A stretch of 64,000 nucleotides of DNA. Source: Torreya grandis. Taxonomy: Eukaryota; Streptophyta; Pinopsida; Cupressales; Taxaceae. The number at the start of each line of letters is the position of its first letter. Within the stretch, counting starts at the first letter, position 1. The notes beneath the pieces were generated by a model. It made no database searches. It saw only the letters and a list, made by a program, of their open reading frames with translations, and had not been told where the DNA came from. Positions 53,001 to 63,506 of this stretch are shown here, one piece after another. The DNA lies in contig JARHVA010002424.1 in assembly GCA_037957365.1 (NCBI GenBank), positions 1,531,001 to 1,595,000 of the forward strand, given 5' to 3'. The position numbers and the translations under genes were made by a program.

Positions 53001-53975
53001 AATAAATTACCTCCCATGTATTTTTATGGGAAAATAAATCCAAATTTGAGGCCAAGTGTGTAGGGTACATGGAAGAGGAGTTTTCTTAATAGCTGATGAT
53101 GATGGCTCACTTCTAAATGATTATAGATGACCAAGAATGCAAAAAATGCATGTAAATTCATGTTTAAAGTAATTCCATCTCATTAAAATCATTATAACTA
53201 TCCATAATTGGTTTTTTGATGTTTAAATAGGTCCAAATTATGAAGGAAGTTTTCTAAGCCAGAATGAGGAATCTTATGCCACTTTGCAAGAGTTTGATGA
53301 CTTGGGTTGACACTTTGGCTTCTTAACATTGCATGTTTCATAAAATATCATATTTTAATGAACAATTAAATTATTCTCTTATATTTAATTTTTTTGTTTT
53401 GACCCTTGGACTTCTCTCTTCTCCTCTCTCTCAAGTTCTACAAGAACTAGACATTTTGGCCATTGTACTCATGCTCCACTTGAGTATGGTGAAGATCTAC
53501 TCAAATGCATACCATTTGATCAATAAAAATAATAATTTTTACATTTTAATGACTATTATTAATGTTTTTTACTTGAATTTTAGATATTTCTTAGTGAATA
53601 CTATGGATTCCTTAGCATGTTATCTCATTCTTGCATCCTATTTGTAGTTGGAAAGCTTCTTCTTATAGGGCATGTGAAGTGTTCTAGGATATGTCCAGGT
53701 TTGATTTATTTATTATATTTATTAGAGGCTTAATATGACTATTTTTCATTCCTCTTATATTTTCACATTCATCCATAACCTCATAATGTAACATTTATGT
53801 GAGAAGATGAAGATTAGAGAAGTGTATATTTAGTTTATCTCTTGATTTCTTATGTAACATGATATTGGTTGGAAGTCATCATCTGTTTTAGTGTATCACC
53901 TTCCTTATGTTATTTTTTTTTCAATTATCTCTCTCCCTTTTCACACCTTAAATTTAATTTTAGTTGTGATCCAAA
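50088..53975 (+). repeat. LARD-E LTR2, part 2
   Basis: It resumes the LTR where part 1 stopped (GGTTTGAGCAACTAG against GGTTTGAGAAACTA-type sequence in LTR1 near 36785) and follows LTR1 to GATCCAAA at 53975, where TRG-F begins. No genes. 53971-53975 is the left CCAAA target copy. Confidence 0.85.
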
Positions 53976-55447
53976 TGTTTCTATTCAAATTTTGCTTTCT
54001 ACATTCAAGAGAAGAATTAAGACACTAAGAGATGGTCAAGGCTTGTATGTACCTGGATATAGTCTACGCACCATAATCCAGACACTGTGAGGACTCCTCT
54101 TTGGCTATGGAGGAATGACACCTGCAAAGAAAAGAGACTTGGACAAAAGAAGGCATTAGATGGATAGATGGTGGGTTGCCAAGCGAAAGCTTGATCCCAA
54201 AAGTATGAAGACTTCCTTAAGGGATATCAACCCACTAATCAATAAAAAGAAGTGTCTGATAAATAACAGAATGTTAAAAGACTGAAAGTGATAAAAGATG
54301 GAAATGAAAAGGAAGCAAAAGCTTACCTGAGAGATGCTGTCAGACTGGTCACAGTCATCGGCATCGGTGGTCCTACCGGTGTTGGTTGTTGAGGTCTGCC
54401 GACGTTGATTAGTATGCCAACGTCAGTTGGGGAAGTAGCCGGTGTTGATCGGGGCAATGGTCTTTGGATGAGGTCTAGTCGAATCTGTGGTCCGTGGACA
54501 GGGTCTGGTCAGGTCTGGTTTATGGACAAGGCCAAGGAAGGCTCTGGGTCTATTTGAGTGGTCTAAGACAAAGTTCTGGGCTTGGTTGAATGGTCTGGGA
54601 TCTGGGTCTGAGAGTCTGGTTGAATGGGCAGAGTGTATGGTCCGACAGAGGATAGAGGCAATAGGGAAATAGGGAAATATGGATTCGAGTTTGGGAACAG
54701 TTTGGTCTGGGGGAGATAGTGTTGAATCTAATTCACAATACTTAGAAGCAAATGACTAGAAAACACAAAGAAAACACAGACAATAGACATACCCGTGCCT
54801 TGTTGAAGGTGTGCTACTACTGATGATCCCCGTACCTACTGTTGATGTAGCCTGTGTGGAGGACCTATTGCTAGTGTAGAAGTCTGATGCTGCACCTGAG
54901 GGAGAGAGTGAGAGGCTTCACTGAGAGATTGGTAGAATGACGGATGGTCGAAGACACCAGATTCCATATTCATGATTAGCTATCAAGATTCAGAGTTTGA
55001 TTAGAATTTGTGATTTTTGTGATTAGTTGTGGATCAGGTCAGAAGACGGTTTAAGTAAACTGACGTCGGCAATGCCACCGGCGTCGGCTGACAGTTGACC
55101 AACGTCGGTGGGTGGAAAATGGTTAAAAGGGCCAACAACCCCATTTTCCATCCGCCAAGTGCATAGTCAGTGGAAGAATTGTCGAAGGTTAAGATAAATA
55201 CACACGAGAGTTGGTTAGGCAGTTAGAGAGAAGTAAGAATAGGTCTTGGGTGAGTCATAAGGTTGGAAATGGTCCAAGGTGAGGTGTCTTAGGTGAGGTG
55301 TCATGGTGATGTGTCAAAGGAGGGGGGTTATTAATTCAAAATAATAAGTTTATTATTTTGAATTAGTAATTGCATGGTTTAGGAATGGGTTAGTAATGGA
55401 TCAAGGGGGGGAATGAACAAGGGTTAGACACGATTTCGGTGTCTACA
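53976..55447 (-). repeat. TRG-F 3' LTR (left copy)
   Basis: On the plus strand it runs from TGTTTCTATTCAAATTTTGC to CGATTTCGGTGTCTACA. Equal in length to the right copy. It contains degraded CCGACGTCGG-type words near 54396-54430 and 55058-55110 and the hairpin at 55333-55364. The short open frames at 54487 and elsewhere are not genes. Confidence 0.95.
55333..55364. repeat. Perfect 15-bp hairpin in TRG-F left LTR
   Basis: AATTCAAAATAATAA, a 2-nt loop GT, then TTATTATTTTGAATT. The same hairpin is perfect in the right LTR at 63245-63276, although the LTRs differ by about 5% overall. Confidence 0.9.
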
Positions 55448-55460
55448 TTTGCCCCTTTTA
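55448..55460 (-). other. TRG-F polypurine tract
   Basis: The minus strand reads TAAAAGGGGCAAA directly before the LTR start TGTAGACACC. This is the expected place for plus-strand priming and fixes the element's orientation. Confidence 0.8.
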
Positions 55461-57505
55461 GTCTTGTTGGTTATTCTGGATGAACTGCAAGACAAAAATA
55501 GGAGTTGGTTGCTCGAAGTGTGGGATGATGTGGATTGCCCTAAGGTATGGATGAGGTATTCCCCCTCAAAGCGGGAGTCGAGGGAAGGGAACCTGATGTC
55601 AGGTGCCGATTTGACAAAAGGTGGATGAGAAGGAGAGTGAGGGTGAACATTTTAAAAGTCGTGATTGTGTGCATACCACTTCACGAGACAGGTAGGTCAA
55701 ATGGTTGCATTCAAAAGGTTGAGGAGTGCCAAAATTGAAATAACTGGGCCCCAACATTAGTCATAGCTGATCGGGTTATTCAATCTAAGCTATAGCTCTA
55801 AATGGTCATCGTGTTCTAGGTATCCTGAGCTCAGGAAGTGCTCCCAAAAACACGAAAAAAGTCACAAGTAGTGCGGATCAACCGGCGTGCGATCCTATAC
55901 TTGTGAGGGTCCAAAAATAAGGTCTGCGAACAATTTTGCTATCTATTCGTGAGGTAGCATGCATGCAAACAAAACCAAGATAGAGTTGTCTCAAAAGTGG
56001 TCAGGGTCTAAAGAGATATGTGTGATCTCCATGGTCGCTGGTCAGGTTGAGATATAAGTGATCTCAAATGGGCCCCATGAGGAGTCAAAAATGACTTTGA
56101 CATTGGCAGGGCTGGTTGATTGGTCATAATGAAAGATGAAAGGTTGACGTTTTGAGAGAGATGAATGAGTAGATGGGTGGACAAAGAAATGGCCGAGCTA
56201 ACCTCAGAAGACTGAGTGCTGCCTACATAGCCCTTGTTTGAAGGGCCTCAGACCAATGTAGTTCGAACAGAGGGTCAAAGAGGTCGATAGGCTAGTTTTG
56301 GTCGAGATCAAGGTCGAAATGACGAGAAGAAAATGATGCTACAACCTTTTCCAATGGTGTATTCTGTAACATTGGTTGAGTGGTCTTTCATCCCTAGCAA
56401 TTTTCCATATTCATGATGGATGTATGCTAAAAATGAATTGCAGGTCGATTTATGTTTCATCAAGTAATGGTTTATGCTTGACATAAATTGTGTGGTTGAT
56501 AGTTTCCATGTGTATGATGTCTATGAAAGCCAGAATAAGTAGGTTATGTGAGTGGTTTGAAAAGAGTCAGATTTAATCATCTTGATAAACGATGTGGTTG
56601 AATGTGACCAAAGTGTAGGCAGAAAGTAAAAGGCATAAGTGCCCTTTTATTGACAAGGACCAAAATGACAGCATAGATAGGGGTTGTTAGAACCAAGAGC
56701 CCCATTTATGCGTTGCATCATTGACCATAGTTATGTTAGAGCGGTAATCGAATCACTTTGACATTAAAGTGAGCTCGAAGTCCCTTGAGTAGGTGATATG
56801 ATAGGAGGAAAGGGTAACCTATTTTAGAGTATGGAGAACTTTGCCCCTTTTTATATGAGACCCTGAGATGACTACAACCCAAGTCCATGACCCGTTTTTT
56901 TTTTTTTTTTTTTTAGAGATCGGACTGATCAATGTGGGAAGTCCACATAAAGATGTCACTTGTTTTGTGGTCATTTGTGAAGCTAATCGATGCGGGAAGC
57001 TTCTAAGAAAGTTCTATTTGTAGCAAGATTTAGTTATAGCCATCCTTCGAGGGAGTGGTCTATACTTTGCTTTATAGATTTAAGGGCTTTTGAATAGCTA
57101 TCCTTCGAGGGATCAGTCTATTAGCTACAGCAATGATATTACAGCTATCCTTCGAGGGAGCAGTCTACTTTTTGATTTGGTTTTGTGACGTTGGATATTT
57201 TGACATCTTGATTTAGTTTTGATAGAATGTTGAGTAATGGACAAGACTTATAGAAGGTCAAGGCCTCCCTTTTATTAGGACGAAGCATCCGTACATCATA
57301 AAAGGGTTGTAGAGGATTTTGTTAAGGGAAAAAGGGGTGGAAAGGATTGAGGATTAAAAGGACAGGGATTGCTCAAGGGATGAGCTCAAGTTAAATGTCA
57401 AGTGGATGAGTACTTGACTAACATTAGAATGGTCGTAGATGCAAAGCATAAAAGGGCTCAGGTTCTGATAAGTCCCTGGACCATGCTAGTACGTTAAGGT
57501 TTGAG
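55461..57505 (-). other. TRG-F 3' non-coding region
   Basis: Two kilobases with no pol domain in any frame. It contains a T20 run (about 56895-56914), a pair of AATGTGGGAAG / GATGCGGGAAG units (about 56925-57010) and three copies of CTATCCTTCGAGGGA (57035-57167). A purine tract-like GGGGCAAAG (minus strand) recurs near 56845. It has normal CpG content. Confidence 0.7.
57035..57167. repeat. Three spaced copies of a 27-bp unit
   Basis: Units at about 57035, 57093 and 57141 read (A/C)TAGC(C/T)ATCCTTCGAGGGA, then (GT or TC or GC)(G/A)GTCTA. They are separated by unrelated 22-35 bp spacers, so they are conserved words rather than a plain tandem array. Confidence 0.8.
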
Positions 57506-57883
57506 TCAATTAGGAGCAAAGGTGCCCCATTTACCTCTTTCTAAATTGGTCAAGTGATTGATGATAACTTGAAGAAATGATAGGTGTTTGGTTGGTTGAT
57601 GTTTGATAATTGAAGTTTGGTTGAGGTTTAGTTGATGCGGGTCGGGGTCATGATAAGAAGGTTGATTGATGGTTGGTCGAGACTTGGTCAAAGTTTGGTT
57701 GAATGTCTGGTCAAAGTTGGTCGAATGTTTGGTTGACTGTTTGGTCGTGGTCATGATAAGGTTGGATTCCCCCAGTCGCTTAGGGAGAATGTTGGATAAA
57801 TTGGTCAAGTTTAGTTGAGGCTTGGTGGCTAAATGGACTATGTTGATGTCAAATAATGGGGTTAAAGGTGGCAAAGGGATCAT
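57506..57883 (-). CDS. Small ORF overlapping the end of TRG-F gag, 125 codons
   Basis: The ATG at 57883 overlaps the gag stop as ATGA. The product is basic and rich in Asn, Gln, Thr and His, because the DNA is a run of TTGGTT-like words (57590-57770). It ends KWGTFAPN. It may be the natural C-terminal extension of gag reached by a frame change, or a chance frame in simple-sequence DNA; I cannot decide. No homologue is recognised. Confidence 0.35.
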   Translation of the reverse strand: MIPLPPLTPLFDINIVHLATKPQLNLTNLSNILPKRLGESNLIMTTTKQSTKHSTNFDQTFNQTLTKSRPTINQPSYHDPDPHQLNLNQTSIIKHQPTKHLSFLQVIINHLTNLERGKWGTFAPN

Positions 57884-60752
57884 AGTCTGGCGTGGAGATC
57901 TTGATTTAGGTGATGAGGTTGAGAGGCATGGGTCGGTGTTGATAATTTATTGAAGAGGTGGTCAAGAGGATCCTTAATTAGAAGGGAATATTTTTTCCAT
58001 TGTTGACGAATGACAGATTTGAGAGCGCAACAACGCTCAGTGTCATGTCTTGGAGTGTAATGATAATGACAGAATTTAGAGTTGTCAAACCAAGATGGCC
58101 TTGATCTGAGAGTTGATGAGTGGGGTGGTGTTGAAGGTTTGTTGATAACATGGTCGAGAAGAAGGGTGTCATTTCTCAGACATTGGTGAACGACAACCTT
58201 GAGGGCACAACAATGCTCAGTGTCGTGTCCAAGTGTGCGATGATATGCACAAATGCAAGTGTCATCAAACCAGGGCAGTTTTGGTCTGAGAGATTGATAT
58301 GGTTTAAGAGGCGGGAGATAGATGCGAGAGGACTGCAACAATTGCCATAACAGTAAAGCATAAGAATCGGCTAACGGGTCTGGATGTTTTATCACAGTGG
58401 GGATTGATGACTTTGGTTTGGGATGCATAAGAGGCATAGGTTGATGGTTTGGAAGAGATATATGTTTGAGGGGTTGAGGGAGTAATGGAGGCAACTTGCC
58501 TCTGTGAAGTATGGGAGTAGGAAGAACTCCTATTAAAGTGGATGGATGCGGGCCCAAGATTGAAGGTAATGAAGAAGGTGGGGGAGGAGTCCTCTGGTGT
58601 GGTCTAGTGGCCTTCTTTGATATGGTTTGAGGGCCATTATTGTGAGAGGCAAGGTTAGATGTGGGTCGAACACCAAGAGATTCAATCTCTTTTGGTAAGG
58701 CAGGCGCTTTTGCGGGTTTGGGCTTAGATGTGGACGGAGGTGAGTGAGATGTAACAATCTCAGGCAAAAGGCAAGAGGAAACTGTGACTAGGTCTTTTTC
58801 GGTCAAAATGGGTGGAGAGACTGGGTCTTCTCTTGGTGGAGAAGAAATAGGAGAGTGCAGCTCCTCAAGAGAGAAGAAGGCAGGGATGATCGTGCCTTCT
58901 GCTTGTGCTTGAGGAATAGGAAAGGTAAGGTCTTTGGATGAAGGTAAGGCTAATGGTGTAGGCATGGTCAAGGTGTCCTCTAGTATGAGAGAGGTAGATG
59001 GAGGACTAATAGGAGAAGAAAGTTCTTCATCCTGTGATGGAGGAGGTTGGTCAAGGACAAGAGGCAAAATAGTGTTGATTGTGTGAATATTATGGTCATG
59101 AGAGTCATTAGTCATGATTTGGATGTTGTTTTGAGTAGGTGGATGGTTTGGAAATGGTTGTTTGAAGATGTAGATGTTTTGATTTGGTGGGGCATTTGGG
59201 TTATCTAAAATAAGATCCCCCTTGTCGATCATGTCTTGGATGATGTTCTTGAAGGTTCGGCAATTGTCGATGTCATGGCCATGGATGCGATGAAAGTGAT
59301 AGAAGTTGGCCTCCCTATACCATGTAGGGAGGGCTTTTGAAGGGTCGAATTGAGGTGGTTAGATTGGAGGGAGATTGAGGATCCCTTGCTTGAGTAGTTT
59401 TTCCAAAACAAAAGCGTATGATTCTCCAAGTGGAGTGTATGAAAGCTGGATGTACCATTTTTGGAATTATTTGGTGATGCTTGGAGATGTAGAAGGTTGA
59501 GGGTAAATAGTTGTCATCGAAGATGGTGATCTAATGACCACAGTGTTGGCAACTCCTTTGGGTTTGGAGTTGGCAGAAGAAGAAGGTCTGGAAGAAGAAT
59601 GGTCATTGGTTTTTGCATTGGTATTATGCAATTTGACCTTATCCTCTTCAATGGCACGGAGTTCAAACTTTTGAGCCATGGTGAAAGCTTCATCGAAAGT
59701 GCGTAATGTCTGAATCTGTAAGGTAGAAGAGATGTGCCTGGCACATGCTTGAGAAAAGAGCTCAATGAGCTCAGGTTGAGGTAAGGAGAAAGAGAGCTGG
59801 TTAATCAAGCCTCTCCAATGGGTGACAAAATCAACTATTAATTCATCATCAAATTGCCTGATGGAGTAGAGGTCTGTGATTGAGACTTGTTTGGTGATGT
59901 TGATATAAAAATGGTCGAGAAATAATTGGGTGAGTTGAGTGAATGAAAAGATAAAATGTCTGGCAAGAGAGCTATACCAGTCAAGGGCAGGGCCAGAAAG
60001 AGACATAGGAAACATGCGTAAAAGCAACGCATCATCATGGGCAATGAGATAGCAGGCATGTCTGAATGCCCGAAGATGTTGTTGCGGGTCTTCCTTACTC
60101 TGAAAGTGAGTAAATTTAGGAAGCTCCTAATGGTTGGGGTATGGTTGGATAGGGATAGAAGGATGAATGGGCTCGTTGCAAATTTGCTCATACGAGAGAG
60201 CATTGCATGAACCAGAGATAGAGGTCTCGAGACTGGACATTTTATCCATCAGCATTTTAATGATGTCTACTGACAGATTGGCTGATGGAGCGCCCCCTAG
60301 GTTGTAGGGCACTTGAAAGAGGCTAGTGGAGGCATACGATGTAGTCGGTTGTACCAGTAAGGGGGCAACGTATGGATGACTAGTCACAGGGACATAAGTG
60401 GAGGCCAAAAGTGGTTGAGTTATGAAGGTCGAGGGTATAAGTTGACTAGATACCGCCAAGGGTGGTTGCGTGATGGCACTGGTAGAAGGATAGGTTGGCA
60501 CTCCTACATTCATGGGTGTAAGAGTGTGAGGGGTCGAGACAATCAAGTTCTGGTATGATGTAGAACTTGGTTGAATTGCGTGTGGTTGAGGGGGTAATGG
60601 AACCCCGATGGAGGTTGGTCTAAAAATGGATGGGGAGGCCAGACGTTGAGGTCCAATAATTTTTTGAAATCTTGGTCCCCTTCAGGGATGATGGGAGTTT
60701 GAGTTGGGGTTGGTCCTGTAGGAGTTCTTTCAGTCTCCGAGTGGAACTCCAT
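57880..60752 (-). pseudogene. TRG-F gag, Tat-type, interrupted
   Basis: The likely start is ATG at 60752 (MEFHSETERTPTGP). A frame change between about 60690 and 60540 is needed to reach the main frame, which then holds from 60546 to 57880 with three in-frame stops (near 60127, 59465 and 59360). The capsid core lies at 60060-59640 (FPMSLSGPALDWYSSLARHF, then FFLDHFY-type and TIDLYSIRQ-type blocks, RTFDEAFTMAQKFELRAIEE). A Pro/Ser-rich linker separates Tat-type Cys/His modules: HFHRIHGHDIDNC (near 59290), CAYHRTLGHDTEHC (near 58230) and CHYHYTPRHDTERC (near 58050). Gag would form the particle that packages the RNA. The 59232-57880 section is fully open (450 codons), so decay is recent. Confidence 0.8.
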
Positions 60753-61864
60753 GATAGGATTGGTTAGGGATGAGAGAGCGTGGTCAAGAAGAGGGTCAGG
60801 TTCTAGAAACTATGTGTTTTTAGTTTTAGAAACTCAGAATGAGGTTTTGGTAGAAAAAGGGGTCAGGTTTTAAGTTACTGTTTTGGAAAAAAGGATTGTG
60901 ACAGTGATCGACGTCGGTTTAAAAACTGATGTCGGTAAGGGAAAATGGCCGACGTCGGTCAGATACCGATGTCAGTGGAGGAAGGTGGCCGACGTCAGTG
61001 GAAAAGTTGATGCCGATGACTGTGGTTTCTAGAAACTTAGAAAAATTTGAAGATTCTTGGAAAAAAAGGAAGAGAACGTCCTCACTAGCTCAAAAAACTA
61101 GATAAGAACATAAAAACAGAGAGAGACAGACAGGCCCTAAGCGTTAAATCCTAGGAATCAAATTTTTAGAATCCTGTGGCTTATGCCTTAAAGTGATGTT
61201 TGGGAGGTTGGCTGTTAGAAGGGTCCTAGAAAAGGTAGTCTATGGATGGTTTCAGGTTTTGTTTAGGTGCTCAAGAAGTCTAGGTTAGGTTTCGTACATG
61301 GCCTGGTGCTAAGGAGCAAGCTCCCCTCACTTCACGAGTCCAGTGGTTAGCTGGTCTCGCTTAGCCAAAATATACTTTCCCTATAGATTAGAATCTACCA
61401 GACAACAGAGTGGGTTTTCCCCTTGGTGATGAAATCTAAGTAGGATCACCAGGATAGGTAAGGTATCCGCTGGGGGATGAAATCCCAGTCGGGCCTTGTC
61501 TCAGGTAAGTTTGATGTTTGTTTTAGTGTAAGTGGTTTAGGTTGTGTAACATGAAGTGGACTAGATTAATTCAATATGCGGTTTGTTAATTACTAAGTGT
61601 GGACTAAGAAATGCAAGCACAAGTAGAAATGTAATGCAATAAGTTTTAATCCCAAGTCAAAATGTTAAGTTGAAATGAAAACAAGTTGAGAAAGGGTTGG
61701 AGGATATGATTTTGGACTAGTCTAGAAATGCAAGAAAGGAAAAGAAAAGTTCTTTTTATTTCTGCTTATGATGTCATTTGGAAAAGAAGAACGAGGTGAA
61801 AAGGGAGAATCCTAATGCACCCTATATGAAAAAAGAAGGAAAGGAACCCAAGGAAGGCCCTTAA
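60753..61864 (-). other. TRG-F 5' leader with a GACGTC palindrome cluster
   Basis: 1.1 kb between primer site and gag start, no ORF of note. At 60905-61015 six words of the type CCGACGTCGGT or a one- or two-base variant occur about every 20 bp. This leader is where a packaging signal would be expected; whether the cluster has that role is inference. Confidence 0.6.
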
Positions 61865-61884
61865 GGGTCCCACCGGTTGTGCCA
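61865..61884 (-). other. TRG-F primer-binding site
   Basis: On the minus strand TGGCACAACCGGTGGGACCC begins 3 nt after the 5' LTR end. The TGG start and the position fit a tRNA 3' end; I do not assign the tRNA. Confidence 0.65.
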
Positions 61885-61887
61885 GAA

Positions 61888-63359
61888 TGTTTCTATTCAA
61901 ATTTTGCTTTCTACATTCAAGAGAAGAATTAAGAAACTAAGAGATGGTCAAGGCTTGTATGTACCTGGATATAGTCTGCACACCGTAATCCAGATGCTGT
62001 GAGGACTCTTCTTTGGCTATGGAGGAATGACACCTACAAAGAAAAGAGACTTGGACAAAAGAAGGCGTTAGATGGATAGATGGTGGGTTGCCAAGTGAAA
62101 GCTTGATCCCAGAAGTATGAAGACTTCCTTAAGGGATATCAACCCACTAATCAATAAAAAGAAGTGTCTAATAAATAACAGAATGTTAAAAGACTGAAAG
62201 TGATAAAAGATGGAAATGAAAAAGAAGCAAAAGCTTACCTGAGATACGATGTCGGACTGGTCACAATCACCGACGTTGGTGGTCCTACCGGTGTCAGTTG
62301 TTGAGGTCTGCCGACGTCGGTTAGTATGTCGACGTCAGTTGGGGAAGTAGCCGGTGTTGATCAGGGCAATGGTCTTTGGATGAGGTCTGGTCAAATCTGT
62401 GGTCCGTGGACAGGGTCTGGTCAGGTTTGGTTTATGGACAAGGCCAAGGAAGGCTCTGGGTCTGTTTGAGTGGTCTAAGACAAAGTTTTGGGCTTGGTTG
62501 AATGGTCTGGGATCTGGGTCTGAGAGTCTGGTTGAATGGGCAGAGTGTATGGTCTGACAGAGGACAGAGGCAATAGGGAAATAGGGAAATATGGATTTAG
62601 GTTTGGGAACAGTTTGGTATGGGGGAGATAGTGTTGAATCTAATTCACAATACTTAGAAGCAAATGACTAGAAAACATAAAGAAAACACAGACAATAGAC
62701 ATACCCGTGCCTTGTTGAAGGTGTGCTACTATTGATGATCCCCATACCTACTATTGATGTAGCCTGTGTGGAAGACCTGTTGCTAGTGTAGAAGTCTGAT
62801 GCTGCACATGAGGGAGAGAGTGAGAGGCTTCACTGAGAGATTGGCAGAATGACGGATGGTTGAAGACACCAGATTCCAGATTCGTGATTAGCTCTCGAGA
62901 TTTAGAGTTTGATTAGAATTTGTGATTTTTGTGATTAGCTGTGGATCAGGTCAGAAGACGGTTTAAGTAAACTGATGTCGGCGATGCCGCCGGCGTTGGC
63001 CGATAGTTGACCGACGTCGGTGGGTGGAAAATGGTTAAAAGGGCCAACAACCCCGTTCTCCATCTACCAAGTGCATAGTCAGTGGAAGAATTGTCGAAGG
63101 TTAAGATAAATACGCATGAGAGTTGGTTAGGCAGTTAGAGAGAAGTAAGAATAGGTCTTGGGTGAGTCATAAGGTGGGAAATGGTCCAAGGTGAGGTGTC
63201 CTAGGTGAGGTGTCATGGTGATGTGTCAAAGGAGGGGGGTTATTAATTCAAAATAATAAGTTTATTATTTTGAATTAGTAATTGCATGGTTTAGGAATGG
63301 GTTAGGAATGGACCAAGGGGGGGAATGAACAAGGGTTAGACACGATTTCGGTGTCTACA
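61888..63359 (-). repeat. TRG-F 5' LTR (right copy)
   Basis: 1472 bp, from TGTTTCTATTC to GGTGTCTACA on the plus strand. GACGTCGG words are more intact here than in the left copy (62310-62340, 63000-63025), so this copy has lost fewer CpG sites. Confidence 0.95.
63245..63276. repeat. Perfect 15-bp hairpin in TRG-F right LTR
   Basis: Same arms and loop as at 55333-55364, with no mismatch in either copy. Confidence 0.9.
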
Positions 63360-63506
63360 CCAAAGTGGTACATCAAAGGAGCTACCCCTATCTAGAGATT
63401 CATCTCATCCTTAAGCTACCCACAAGACTAGAGCTATTTCCATTTTTCCACTTGGATGAGGAAAGCTTTTCCATCTCCTAAAAGGGTGAAAATCTAAGTG
63501 ACAATA
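63360..63506 (+). repeat. LARD-E LTR2, part 3 (terminal 147 bp)
   Basis: It starts with the right CCAAA copy, matches LTR1 from 40777 (AAAGTGGTACATCAA) to its end and finishes AAGTGACAATA, the CA end having become TA. Confidence 0.9.

Larger units (their letters stand above)
53976..63359 (-). mobile_element. TRG-F: non-autonomous gag-only LTR retrotransposon (TR-GAG type), 9384 bp
   Basis: LTRs of exactly equal length (1472 bp) with TG...CA ends bracket 6.4 kb. The flanking duplication is CCAAA (53971-53975 and 63360-63364), and the uninterrupted target is visible in LTR1 at 40777. Transcription is on the minus strand: primer site at 61865-61884, 5' leader, gag from 60752 to about 57500, a 2-kb non-coding 3' part and a polypurine tract at 55448-55460. 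No RT, RNase H or integrase motif appears, so it would depend on enzymes from another Tat-like element. By eye the LTRs differ at roughly 70 places, mostly transitions. It is the only CpG-containing part of the window. Confidence 0.92.

Noticed and set aside
54487..55738. Plus-strand open frames in the left TRG-F LTR and just beyond
   Set aside because: The element is transcribed from the minus strand and the frames have no recognisable product; the one at 54487 lies in LTR sequence.
58150..58350. Plus-strand open frame opposite gag
   Set aside because: Shadow of the minus-strand TRG-F gag; the Cys/His modules lie on the minus strand.
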